NCBI GenBank assembly: GCA_963791145.1
Contig: CAWBRT010000014.1
Coordinates: 1-64,000, forward strand
Direction of reading: 5' to 3'
DNA length: 64,000 nucleotides
DNA from: CAWBRT01 sp963791145
Lineage (GTDB): Bacteria > Acidobacteriota > Terriglobia > Terriglobales > Acidobacteriaceae
Both the position numbers and the translations under genes were made by a program. The notes under the pieces are model-generated. The model was not told the DNA's origin, did not search any database, and was given only the letters and a program-made list of their open reading frames with translations. How positions within the stretch are numbered: position 1 is the stretch's first letter; the number at the start of each line of letters is the position of its first letter. This document shows positions 17,909-26,896 of the stretch, in pieces.

Positions 17909-18928
17909 TCAGGGCCGCACGATGATCTTGATCGCCGCGGTATTCGGGTCGGCGAGCATGTGCAGAGCGCCGCTGACTCCGTCCAGGTCAACGTGATGTG
18001 TTACCATCTGCCGCAAATCCTTCTTCCGCCTGACCAGAATCCTTAGCGCGCTGCGAAAGTCTTCTTTCGTATAGTAGATACTCCCTTTGAGTTCGACCTC
18101 TTCCTGAATCAGATTCATGTCCAGCGTAACCGGCTCGGTGAAAAGAGCGATGACGATCACTCTTCCGCCGCGTTTCACCAACCGCAGAGCCTGCTGCAAC
18201 ACGTTCGCGGATGGGAAGGCCACCAGCACGACATCAACCCCAAAGGGCGCATACGCGCTGATAGTTTCTTCTACCGGAACTTGCGCTGCGTTCAACGCCC
18301 AGAGGCCCAGCGTCTTGGCGGTAGCGAGCCGGGAGGAATTGAGTTCGGTGCAATAGACGCGTTTGGCGCCCGCTTCCTGCGCGGCCACTCCCGCCAGCAA
18401 GCCGATGGTCCCGGCGCCCAGGACTGCGCACACCGTTCCCTTCTTCACGTTCGCGATCCGGACCGCATGCGTTCCCACCGCCAGCGGTTCGGCCAGAACG
18501 GCCAAGTCGTAGTCGAGCTCCTTCGGCAGCTTATGCGCCCGTTGCTGCGGAAGAATGAAGTAATCGGCAAAGGTTCCCAGCCAGCCGCCCAGACCGGCGG
18601 CCACCCGTTTGCGGCAGAGGTTGTAACTGCCGGCGCGGCAAGGTGGGCATTTGCCGCACACCCTGAGGGGCTCGACGGCGATTCTGTCTCCCACCTTCAG
18701 ACCTTTCACCTTGGTCCCGACTTTAACGATTTCGCCGGCGGCTTCGTGACCTAAGACCATGGGCGGGCGGCGGAAGGGATGCGATCCGTGAAAGGCATGG
18801 AAGTCCGACCCGCAGATCCCCGCGGCTTTCACCTTGATCAGAACACTCTGTTGATCGAGCTTGGGGACCTCGGCCATTCTTACTTCGACCTTGCACAGCT
18901 CCGACAGGTAACCCGTTCTCATCTTCAT
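17909..18928 (-). CDS. Zinc-dependent medium-chain dehydrogenase (sorbitol/threonine dehydrogenase-like)
   Basis: NAD(P)-dependent alcohol or polyol dehydrogenase, 339 residues from the ATG at 18928 behind GGAGGTGG. Catalytic zinc site CGSDFHAFHGSHPF...LGHEAAGEIV, structural-zinc cysteines CGKCPPCRAGSYNLC and the cofactor loop AVLGAGTIGLLAG are visible. A longer frame runs back into the upstream gene without similarity. It lies 20 bases after the 3-hydroxyacyl-CoA dehydrogenase gene on the same strand, so both are probably co-transcribed. Substrate unknown. Confidence 0.9.
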   Translation of the reverse strand: MKMRTGYLSELCKVEVRMAEVPKLDQQSVLIKVKAAGICGSDFHAFHGSHPFRRPPMVLGHEAAGEIVKVGTKVKGLKVGDRIAVEPLRVCGKCPPCRAGSYNLCRKRVAAGLGGWLGTFADYFILPQQRAHKLPKELDYDLAVLAEPLAVGTHAVRIANVKKGTVCAVLGAGTIGLLAGVAAQEAGAKRVYCTELNSSRLATAKTLGLWALNAAQVPVEETISAYAPFGVDVVLVAFPSANVLQQALRLVKRGGRVIVIALFTEPVTLDMNLIQEEVELKGSIYYTKEDFRSALRILVRRKKDLRQMVTHHVDLDGVSGALHMLADPNTAAIKIIVRP

Positions 18929-18948
18929 CGCCGCCACCTCCAACCGGC

Positions 18949-19797
18949 TCACTGATAGTTGTAGAATCCGCGGCCGGACTTGCGGCCCAGCCAGCCGGCC
19001 TCGACCATCTTGTCGAACAACGGGCACGGCCGGTATTTCGAGTCGTGCAGTCCCTCATGGATGCCGTTCAGCGTGGCCAGCGCGACGTCAAGGCCGACGA
19101 AGTCCAGCAACTCCAGCGGCCCCATGGGATGCCCGCATCCAAGTTTCATGGCGGCATCCACGTCTTCCGGTTTGGCGCCTTCCATGACACAAAATACGGC
19201 TTCGTTGATCATGGGTATCAAGAGGCGGTTGACGATGAAGCCGGGATAATCCTTCGCCAGAACGGCCGTCTTGCCCGCCTGCTCGACGAAGGACCGCGCC
19301 TGGTTGTAGGTGGCATCGGATGTCGCCAATCCCCGCACCATCTCCACCAGCTTCATGATGGGCGCGGGATAGAAGAAATGCAGCCCGATCACCTTATCCG
19401 GCCGCCTGGTTACGGCGGCGATCTCGGTGAGGGAGAGAGCGGAGGTATTGCTGGCCAGGATTGAATCCGCCTTCACAATGGCGTCGAGCTTCTTGAACAT
19501 TTCCTTCTTGACCGCCATATTCTCGTACACCGCCTCGATGACGAGATCAACGGGCGCCAGATCTTCGCAGGCTGCGCCGCTGCGCACACGAGCTGCAATT
19601 TCCTTGGCCTCGGCGGCCTGCATTTTTCCTTTTTCCACCGCCTTGTTGACGCTGGACTGCAGGCGGCCCATGCCTTTACTGAGCGCCTTGGCATCGGTAT
19701 CGATCAAGGTAACCGCACATCCGGCGCGCGCCGCGACTTCGGCAATGCCGGCGCCCATCAGTCCAGCCCCCACAACACCAACAGTTTTTATCGACAT
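18949..19797 (-). CDS. 3-Hydroxyacyl-CoA (3-hydroxybutyryl-CoA) dehydrogenase
   Basis: Soluble NAD(P)-dependent enzyme that interconverts 3-hydroxyacyl-CoA and 3-oxoacyl-CoA, 282 residues as in Hbd/PaaH. The Rossmann loop VGVVGAGLMGAGIAEVAARAG, catalytic HFFYPAPIMKLVE (active-site His) and NRLLIPMINEAVF are intact. A good ribosome site GGAAGGG precedes the ATG. It could work with the thiolase at 25.4 kb in acetoacetyl-CoA metabolism, though that gene is on the other strand. Confidence 0.92.
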   Translation of the reverse strand: MSIKTVGVVGAGLMGAGIAEVAARAGCAVTLIDTDAKALSKGMGRLQSSVNKAVEKGKMQAAEAKEIAARVRSGAACEDLAPVDLVIEAVYENMAVKKEMFKKLDAIVKADSILASNTSALSLTEIAAVTRRPDKVIGLHFFYPAPIMKLVEMVRGLATSDATYNQARSFVEQAGKTAVLAKDYPGFIVNRLLIPMINEAVFCVMEGAKPEDVDAAMKLGCGHPMGPLELLDFVGLDVALATLNGIHEGLHDSKYRPCPLFDKMVEAGWLGRKSGRGFYNYQ

Positions 19798-19981
19798 AGA
19801 TTTCCCTTCCGGCGGCGAGTGGGTCTGTTTTACAAAACCATACCGCCGCCGATGTTAATGATTTCAATCTAGTGACGTTCAGCCTCTCCTAGAGCGGATT
19901 CAAAGTGGGCGTACCCCTTCGCTATCACCGCCGGTCTCATCGCCCGGCTCACCCACCGGGTATACCTTTCGCGAATCCGGT

Positions 19982-22468
19982 CTACACGCCCAGCAAGCGA
20001 AGCTGCAGGGCTTCGTCCTGCCGCAGGATCTCCGCATCGCCGGCATAGGCGATCTGGCCGCTGACCATTACATAGGCGCGGTCGGCCATCTGCAGAATCA
20101 GATCGTTCTGCTCGACGATCAGAATACTGGTCTGTCCGCGCAGCCGGCCGATCGCCTCTACAACCTCATTCACGAGGCTGGGCGCCAAGCCTTCCAAAGG
20201 CTCATCCAGCAGCATCAGTTTTGTCGGCGCCATCAGGGCGCGGGCAATGGCCAGCATCTGCAGTTCGCCGCCGCTCAAGGTTTCGCCTTTGGAGTTCTGC
20301 AGGGTTCGCAGGCGGGGAAACAGCGCAAAGGCCTCTTCCACGCTGCGCCCGCCGGAGCGCTGCGCCAACTGCAGGTTGTTGCGAACCGTCAGGTTGGGAA
20401 AGATGCGCCGTCCCTCCGGCACTATGGAGATGCCCAGCCGGTTGATTCGATATGGCGGCCGGCCACCGATCTGCTGGCCACAGAACTCGATCACGCCGGA
20501 CATCGGCTTCAGGGTTCCGATGATCGTCCGCAGAGTGGTGGTTTTGCCGACGCCGTTGCGGCCCAGCAGGGCCACGATTTGTCCCTCGGCCACCTCCAGG
20601 TCCACATCGCGCAGGACGGAGCTGCCTTCATAACCGGCCACCACGCTTTTCAGCTTCAGCACCTCCGCCCCGCCGGCCGAGGCAGCCGACGCCCGGGCGG
20701 CGACGGCCGGGACTGCTGCCGGTTTGCGGCCAAGATAAGCCGTGACGACCTCGGGTTGGTTCATGACCTCCTGCGGCGCACCCTCGGCAATGACGCGCCC
20801 CTGGTGAAGGATGGTGATGCAGTTGGAAATCGCCAGCACGCGGTCAATGTCATGCTCGATCAGCAGGATGGTGTGACGTCCGGCAAGCCGCTGGATAAGG
20901 GCGCTGATGCGCTCCCGGTCTTCGTGTCCCAGGCCGGCCAGCGGCTCATCCAGCAACAGCACGTCGGGATCGGTGGCCAGGGTAATGGCGATCTCCAGCA
21001 GCCGCTGCTCGCCGTGAGGCAAATCGCTGGCATTGTGAGCCGCGTGTTCCGACAAGCTCATGGAATCAAGGATCTCCCAGGTTCGGCCATTGACTTCCTT
21101 GAGCCCGTAAGCGTTTCGCCAGAGGTTGAAAGTATGTTTCGAACGCGCCTGCACGGCGATACGCACATTTTCAAAGACGGTCAGATTCTTGAAGACGCTC
21201 AGGATCTGAAACGAGCGGCCGAGGCCGGCTTTGACGCGCTCATTGGGCGGCAGGTTGGCGAGCTCGCGTCCTTTGAACAGAATCTGCCCGCCATCGGGCA
21301 CCACCAGGCCGATTACCATGTTGAAGAACGTCGTCTTGCCTGCTCCGTTGGGACCGATGAGGCTGTGAATCAGGCCAGGCTGCAGCTCCAAATTGATAGC
21401 CTCGGCGACGATCAGCTCTCCGAAACGTTTGCTCAGCTGGCGCACGGACAATACCGGCCGTTCCGCGGCGGCTTTATCACGCTCGACGGCATGCACCCCG
21501 GCAGGGCGAGGAGGCAGAACCGTGCGCGTCAGGTTCCAGCGCGCCTTTTTGCGCAAGCGGGAATAAATGCCCGACAGGCCTTCGGGCGAGAGCAAAATGA
21601 AGCCGATGAGCACCGCGCCGAAGAACAGCCACCAGTGCTCCGTAAACGAACTGAGCTGGTCGCGCAACAGGATGAAGGTGAAAGCGCCCCACAGCGGCCC
21701 CAGGAAATGGTGCATGCCGCCCAGCACGGTCATCAAGACGGGATCGCCGGCGTTCTGCCAGTTCATTACATCGGCGTACACGCCTTGAATGAGAAATGTG
21801 AGCAGGGTTCCGGCCAGTCCCATGAAGGTGGCCGACAAGACGAAGGCCACCAGCTTGTAGCGATGCGTGTTGTATCCCAGGCAGCGGGCCCGCTGCTCGT
21901 TCTCGCGGATTGCCTGCAGCACGCGACCGAAGGGCGAGTGGGCAATCCTCCAGAGCAGGTAAATGGCGGCGACGACAACGATGGAACAAAAGGCGTGAAA
22001 GGCCAGGTTGCTTTCCAAGCCGGGCCGGGTCATTCCCTGCAACCCGTTTTCGCCGCCGGTCACCGGCGTCCACTGGAAGGCAATTTCGTAAAACAACTGC
22101 GTGAAGGCCAGCGTGAGCAGAGAAAAATAGAGCCCCCGCCGCCGCAAAATGAGGGTTCCCAGCACCAGGCCGGTAAGACCTGCCGCCAGGGTTCCCAGAA
22201 CGATGGCGACATATATGTTGGAAGCCAGGTGGAGCTGCGCCAGGCCGGCCGCGTAAGCCGCTATGCCGAAATACGCCGACGGGCCGAACGACACCAGGCC
22301 GGTGTAACCCAGCAGCAGGTTGTAGCCGATGCCGTACAGAGTATAGAGAGCAATCTCGGTTCCCAGGCTGACGGTTGAGCCGATCCGCGGCAGCACAAAA
22401 GGAAGCAGCGCAAACACCACGCTGACAATAACAATGGGATGGGTTAGGACCCCGCGCAGTCGAGTCAT
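19982..22468 (-). CDS. Fused branched-chain-type ABC transporter: LivM permease + LivG ATPase + LivF ATPase
   Basis: A single 828-residue polypeptide carries three subunits that are normally separate. Residues about 1-310 are a LivM-type permease (LYTLYGIGYNLLLGYTGLVS, REN...RARCLGYN). Residues about 330-580 are a LivG ATPase (Walker A GPNGAGKTTFFN, Walker B DVLLLDEPLAGL, with HGEQRLLEIA in place of the strict LSGG signature). Residues about 600-828 are a LivF ATPase (Walker A GRNGVGKTTTLR, signature LSGGELQML, Walker B LMLLDEPLEGL). ATG 22468 overlaps the livH stop as ATGA; ATG 22483 is an alternative. No in-frame stop separates the parts. The importer is completed by LivH and LivK upstream. 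Substrate may be amino acids, amides or aromatic acids. Confidence 0.93.
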   Translation of the reverse strand: MTRLRGVLTHPIVIVSVVFALLPFVLPRIGSTVSLGTEIALYTLYGIGYNLLLGYTGLVSFGPSAYFGIAAYAAGLAQLHLASNIYVAIVLGTLAAGLTGLVLGTLILRRRGLYFSLLTLAFTQLFYEIAFQWTPVTGGENGLQGMTRPGLESNLAFHAFCSIVVVAAIYLLWRIAHSPFGRVLQAIRENEQRARCLGYNTHRYKLVAFVLSATFMGLAGTLLTFLIQGVYADVMNWQNAGDPVLMTVLGGMHHFLGPLWGAFTFILLRDQLSSFTEHWWLFFGAVLIGFILLSPEGLSGIYSRLRKKARWNLTRTVLPPRPAGVHAVERDKAAAERPVLSVRQLSKRFGELIVAEAINLELQPGLIHSLIGPNGAGKTTFFNMVIGLVVPDGGQILFKGRELANLPPNERVKAGLGRSFQILSVFKNLTVFENVRIAVQARSKHTFNLWRNAYGLKEVNGRTWEILDSMSLSEHAAHNASDLPHGEQRLLEIAITLATDPDVLLLDEPLAGLGHEDRERISALIQRLAGRHTILLIEHDIDRVLAISNCITILHQGRVIAEGAPQEVMNQPEVVTAYLGRKPAAVPAVAARASAASAGGAEVLKLKSVVAGYEGSSVLRDVDLEVAEGQIVALLGRNGVGKTTTLRTIIGTLKPMSGVIEFCGQQIGGRPPYRINRLGISIVPEGRRIFPNLTVRNNLQLAQRSGGRSVEEAFALFPRLRTLQNSKGETLSGGELQMLAIARALMAPTKLMLLDEPLEGLAPSLVNEVVEAIGRLRGQTSILIVEQNDLILQMADRAYVMVSGQIAYAGDAEILRQDEALQLRLLGV

Positions 22469-23337
22469 TCGAAGCGCTCCCATCGTTCGCCAAACAGCCC
22501 GCGCGGTCGGATCAGCAGGATCAAGGCCATAAGTATGTACATGACGGCACTGGAGGCCTCGGGGAAAAACTGAATGGTCAAGGCCACGCTCACCCCGACC
22601 AGGAGGCCGGCAATGACCGTTCCGCGGAAGCTGCCGAGTCCACCGATGGTAACCACCACGAAGGCCGGCATGATGGCCATATCAGCCATCGACGGCACCA
22701 CACTCCACAGCGGTGCGGCCAGCACGCCGGCGATTCCGGCCAGAGCCGTGCCCAAGCCGAAGGTGATGGTGAAAATAGTCCGCAAATTGATACCGAGCAT
22801 GCTTACCATCTCCGCATCGCGGCTGCCGGCGCGGATGACACGGCCCCAAGGAGTCTTCTCCAGAAACAGCCAGACCGTAATCAGGATCACGATGGTGAAA
22901 CCCAGCACGCCCAGCCTGTACTTGGTCACCAGGATCGGGCCATAGACGACGAAGCCCGACAGCAACGCCGGCACGTCGTAAGGATGCCCGCGGGCACCCC
23001 ATACGGTCTTGATCAATTCCTGCAGGAACAGCGCCAGCCCAAAGGTGAGCAGCAGTCCCAGCAGCGGGTCCTTGTTATAGAGAGGGCGCAGCAGAGTAGC
23101 CTCAATGATCATTCCGGCTACACCCACGATGATGGGGGCCAAAATAAGCACGGGGAGGCTGCCCACCACCGGCCGCAGGGTGAGCGCAAAATAGGCGCCG
23201 AGGGCGAAGTATGCGCCGTGCGCGAAGTTCACTATCCCGATCATGCCGAAGATGATGGATAGACCTTCGGCAATAACGATGTACAGGAACCCCAGCACCA
23301 GCCCATTGATCACTTGGGCGAGGACAACTCCTAGCAT
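22465..23337 (-). CDS. Branched-chain-type ABC transporter permease, LivH family
   Basis: Inner-membrane permease of 290 residues with about eight spans. The family block GLSIIFGMIGIVNFAHGAYFALGAYFAL is near the N-terminus and the cytoplasmic loop RAGSRDAEMVSMLGIN contacts the ATPase. It begins behind AAGGAG and its TGA overlaps the ATG of the LivM-LivG-LivF fusion, so the two are coupled. It partners the fusion's permease domain. Confidence 0.93.
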   Translation of the reverse strand: MLGVVLAQVINGLVLGFLYIVIAEGLSIIFGMIGIVNFAHGAYFALGAYFALTLRPVVGSLPVLILAPIIVGVAGMIIEATLLRPLYNKDPLLGLLLTFGLALFLQELIKTVWGARGHPYDVPALLSGFVVYGPILVTKYRLGVLGFTIVILITVWLFLEKTPWGRVIRAGSRDAEMVSMLGINLRTIFTITFGLGTALAGIAGVLAAPLWSVVPSMADMAIMPAFVVVTIGGLGSFRGTVIAGLLVGVSVALTIQFFPEASSAVMYILMALILLIRPRGLFGERWERFE

Positions 23338-23469
23338 CCGTTGCTCCTTGGCTGCGGGCCGCTAACGAATGCGCCGGGCACGAATTCGGGCCCGGCGCCG
23401 TGCATGCGAAAAAGGGTTCTAATGGCCGGGGTCGCCGGCAAACGCCCGTCTTGGTGCTTGCCGGGATGC

Positions 23470-24768
23470 CTAGAGTGGTCCCATCTTACACCCGACCTCC
23501 TCTTTGGTCCCGTAGAAGGACTCCAGCTCTTTGGCGCCGCCTTTCGGGAATTGGGCTAGAACATCAAAGTAATCATACTTGTCGGTGATATTGTCCTTTA
23601 CCTTGGCCACGATCACCGGCTGGATGAGCTGATGGTCCCAGGAGCGGAAGTATATAGGCATGTCCTTGTAGCCTTCAAACTTGTGTTTCTCCAGGAAATC
23701 CACAAGTTTTTTCGGGTCCGTCGAGCCAGTCTTCTGAATGGCTGTGAGGATGGCCGTGGTGCCGAACCAATCCTGCCAGCCTTCAACCTCGGGTGGCTCG
23801 CCAAACTTGGCTATGTACTTCTTGGCGAACGCCTGGCTCTTGGGCGTGTTGTACGGACCGCTGTAGTTCCAGAGCTTCGGGTAGATGCCGGTAGCGGCCT
23901 GCGGGCCGGCGGCCCAAAGATCGGAGTCGTTAACGATGGGCGAGGAGATCACGACCTTGCCCTTCATGCCGATCTGCTGGAACTGCTTCAAGAAGCTGGT
24001 GAGATCGCTGCCGCCGAAGGTGATAAACCCTACCTGGGGGTTGCCGCCGCGCAGCTTCAACAGGAAGGAGCTGAAGTCATTGGTCCCTAGAGGCGCCTGA
24101 TCCTGCCCGACGATAGTAGCACTGGGATCCTTCAGCTTCAGGTAATCACGCATCTGATTGAACGAGTCGATTCCCCAGGCGTAGGACGCCGAAAGGAAGT
24201 ACCAGCGTTTATTTTTCCCATTCTCTGACAACGACGGGAAGATGGTGCGCACCGTGACATGGCTCGGCAAATCGACGCGGAAGGTGTAGCGGTTGCAATC
24301 TTTCCCGGTGATCTCGGTGGCGTTGGGTCCGGAAGCCATGAACAGAACCTTGTTCTGCAAGGCCACGGGCATCATGGCCAGAGCGTCGCCGCTGCTGATC
24401 ACACCGTCAATCGCCACGACCTTATCGACCTCGATCATCTTACGCATACGCTGCACAGACTGCTGCGGATTGCTCTCGTCTTCCCAAATCAGTTCGATCC
24501 GGCGGCCCAGCAACGAGCCCCCGAAATCCTCCACCGCCAGCATGGCCCCATTGTGGCCGTTATTGCCCTGCACCGTGTAGGTGCCGGACTTGGGCAGCAA
24601 GATGCCGATCCTGATCGGCTCCTTCGACTGCGCCGCCGCCCAGGAACTGAACCCGACCAGCAACAAAACAAGCACCATAAGCAAAACCAAGGCAGATTTC
24701 CTGCCTGGCTGTAGTTGTCCGAAACGAACACACGAAGGCCCCTGAGGGTTTGCAATCTCTCGGTTCAT
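23470..24768 (-). CDS. Branched-chain-type ABC transporter substrate-binding protein, LivK family
   Basis: Periplasmic receptor of 432 residues from ATG 24768. A positively charged N-terminus and a hydrophobic stretch (ALVLLMVLVLLLVGFSSWAAA) form a Sec signal, starting later than usual (about residue 26). The mature domain begins EPIRIGILLPKSGTYTVQGNNGHNGAMLAVEDFGG, the standard periplasmic-binding fold type I. It is the first gene of the minus-strand importer set. Ligand not decidable. Confidence 0.92.
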   Translation of the reverse strand: MNREIANPQGPSCVRFGQLQPGRKSALVLLMVLVLLLVGFSSWAAAQSKEPIRIGILLPKSGTYTVQGNNGHNGAMLAVEDFGGSLLGRRIELIWEDESNPQQSVQRMRKMIEVDKVVAIDGVISSGDALAMMPVALQNKVLFMASGPNATEITGKDCNRYTFRVDLPSHVTVRTIFPSLSENGKNKRWYFLSASYAWGIDSFNQMRDYLKLKDPSATIVGQDQAPLGTNDFSSFLLKLRGGNPQVGFITFGGSDLTSFLKQFQQIGMKGKVVISSPIVNDSDLWAAGPQAATGIYPKLWNYSGPYNTPKSQAFAKKYIAKFGEPPEVEGWQDWFGTTAILTAIQKTGSTDPKKLVDFLEKHKFEGYKDMPIYFRSWDHQLIQPVIVAKVKDNITDKYDYFDVLAQFPKGGAKELESFYGTKEEVGCKMGPL

Positions 24769-25384
24769 CACACTTTCTCCTATATGGAAATAGGTAAGCT
24801 CACCGGTACGGTATAGCAGGAGTCCCGTCTTCTTCCCCCTAGTCGAAAGGCGACAAGACTAGCATGGATTCGTGTGCGGCGCTGCTCCTGGGTCATGACA
24901 ACTCCAGGTCGCGCGCCACAGCCGGTTCACTTCTGACTTGTTTGGGGAAATCCCCACTGAGCCGATCAATTCTGGCCTCAACCCCGACGCCGCATGCTTT
25001 TACCCGAGGAAAGGTCCCGCTGTCAAGCGGAATATCAAAAGACCCTGAATGACCCGGCCGTCGCAACCACTTTTCGCCCGTGAGTTCCCCTTGCAGGCGC
25101 CTGCCTTCAGCCGTTTATGTCGTAACTCGAGGTAAGCATTCCACTATCACTGAGGGTACCGCAAGAGTGGCGCAGCTTCTCTGCCTTTGCGCGGCGACCA
25201 GGGCCGGCGAGAGTTGCACCGGGGCTGCTGGTCTCGCCCGAGCAGCACCGGAGACAGCCCGCCGACCGCTGTTTAAAATATACGTGGTGTCTTTTTCCCG
25301 CGGGACGCCGCCTCCTAATTGCAGCTTGAGCCATGAGCAGTACAATAGCGAGCGAGCCAGGCGGGCAGGTTTCAAGGAGGTTCT
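24769..25384. other. 616-base divergent intergenic region
   Basis: Separates the minus-strand livK from the plus-strand thiolase. A candidate promoter for the thiolase lies at its right edge. I see no convincing gene in it; its short open frames lack ribosome sites and similarity. Confidence 0.5.
25319..25346 (+). promoter_or_regulatory. Candidate promoter of the thiolase gene
   Basis: TTGCAG (25319-25324), 16-base spacer, TACAAT (25341-25346). About 30 bases later lies the AGGAGG site of the thiolase. Motif match only. Confidence 0.45.
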
Positions 25385-26563
25385 ATGAAAGATGTGGTGA
25401 TCGTGTCCGGCGTGCGGACTGCTATTGGCAATTTTGCCGGCTCGTTGAAGGATGTAAAGGCGAGCGAGTTGGGCGCCGTCGTTATCCGGGAAGCCATCAA
25501 ACGCTCGCGCATCGCCCCGGAGCAGGTCGACGAAGTAGTGCTGGGTTGCGTCGGGCAGGTAGCGGAGGATGCCTTCCTGGCGCGGGTCTCTTCGCTGAAG
25601 GCGGGAATTCCGGCCGAAGCCACGGCGATCACCGTCAACCGCCTCTGCTCCTCCGGGCTGCAGGCCATAGTGACCGCCGCCATGGAGATTAATTGCGATG
25701 ACGCGGAGATCGTGGTTGCCGGCGGCGTCGAAAGCATGAGCAACACGCCCTATTATCTCCGTAACGCGCGCTGGGGCTACCGCATGGGCCACGGTGAATT
25801 CGAAGACGGCCTGGTTACGGCGCTGAGCGATCCGATCACGCGGGACCACATGGGCATTACCGCGGAGAACGTGGCCGTGAAGTACAACGTCTGCCGTGAA
25901 GCCCAGGACCAGTTCGCGCTCTGCAGCCAGCAAAAGGCCGGCAAGGCGCTCGCCGATGGCCTGTTCCGCGGGCAAATCGTTCCCCTCACGGTGAAGGTGA
26001 GCCGGACGGAGGAGCGGGTATTCGACACCGACGAATACCCCAGGCCAAAGACGACGCTGGAAGCCCTGACCAAACTCCGTCCCGCCTTCAAAAAAGACGG
26101 TACCGTGACCGCCGGCAATTCCTCGGGAATCAACGACGGCGGCGCCGCCGTGGTGGTCATGACGGCGGCAAAGGCGTCGGCGCTTGGGCTGAAGCCGGTT
26201 GTGCGCTTCGTCGCTTCGGCGGTTGCCGGCGTCCCTCCGGAGATCATGGGGATTGGCCCCGTCCCCGCGGTCAAGAAGCTGCTCAAAAAGACCGGGGTGA
26301 AACTGGACGACATCGGGCTGGTCGAACTCAACGAAGCCTTCGCGGCCCAATCCGTCGCCTGCATCCACGAACTGGGAATGGATCCAGCCAAGGTCAACGT
26401 CAACGGCGGCGCCATCGCCCTGGGACATCCGATCGGGGCCAGCGGCTGCGCCATCACCATCAAGTTGATGAATGAGATGGTCCGCAAACAGGTCCGCTAC
26501 GGTCTGGCCACGCTTTGTATCGGCGGGGGCCAGGGACTAGCAGCGTTGTTCGAGCTCTGCTAG
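25385..26563 (+). CDS. Acetyl-CoA C-acyltransferase (thiolase)
   Basis: Condenses two acetyl-CoA or thiolyses 3-oxoacyl-CoA; 392 residues, the usual length. Nucleophile Cys in TVNRLCSSGLQAI (about residue 87), active-site His in GGAIALGHPIGASG, and second Cys in LCIGGGQGLA are present. A strong ribosome site AAGGAGG precedes the ATG. It stands alone on the plus strand, facing away from the Liv importer. AtoB/PhaA-type is the likely assignment; degradative versus biosynthetic role is undecided. Confidence 0.94.
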   Translation: MKDVVIVSGVRTAIGNFAGSLKDVKASELGAVVIREAIKRSRIAPEQVDEVVLGCVGQVAEDAFLARVSSLKAGIPAEATAITVNRLCSSGLQAIVTAAMEINCDDAEIVVAGGVESMSNTPYYLRNARWGYRMGHGEFEDGLVTALSDPITRDHMGITAENVAVKYNVCREAQDQFALCSQQKAGKALADGLFRGQIVPLTVKVSRTEERVFDTDEYPRPKTTLEALTKLRPAFKKDGTVTAGNSSGINDGGAAVVVMTAAKASALGLKPVVRFVASAVAGVPPEIMGIGPVPAVKKLLKKTGVKLDDIGLVELNEAFAAQSVACIHELGMDPAKVNVNGGAIALGHPIGASGCAITIKLMNEMVRKQVRYGLATLCIGGGQGLAALFELC

Positions 26564-26896
26564 CCCAGGGAATCGCCTCCAGGAGCATACGTTTGGCACA
26601 TCAGAGAGAAGTCCGTTTTTCGTTAAAGTGAATGCTGTTTGCGATGAACAGCCGCGGGGCAGGAATCTCAGTGTGATGGGAACTATGCCGGTTTCGCGAA
26701 GGCGATGTTTGACTCACAACACCCTGCCGATGGCGTCAGCAGACCACCAGACCACCAAAATTGGCGTTGACAGTTGGCCGGGATTCCTGCCTAATAAACC
26801 CGCTTGGCTCCAATTGATCTCTGCTGCGGAAGTCTCGCTGAAATCCGGCGGCGGCAGGGTCGATTGAAATAACTCCGGTGATCGGATGACGCAAAC
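26564..26896. other. 333-base intergenic region
   Basis: Lies between thiolase and the AraD1-like gene. I see no gene, strong hairpin or clear promoter here. Confidence 0.45.

Noticed and set aside
20579..22378. 599-residue plus-strand open frame opposite the Liv fusion
   Set aside because: High-GC antisense frame with no domain or ribosome site; the minus strand encodes intact transporter domains.
25115..26428. 437-residue minus-strand open frame opposite thiolase
   Set aside because: Antisense to a well-conserved thiolase; no similarity or start signal.
26628..26867. 79-residue plus-strand open frame between thiolase and AraD1-like gene
   Set aside because: No ribosome site or coding character.
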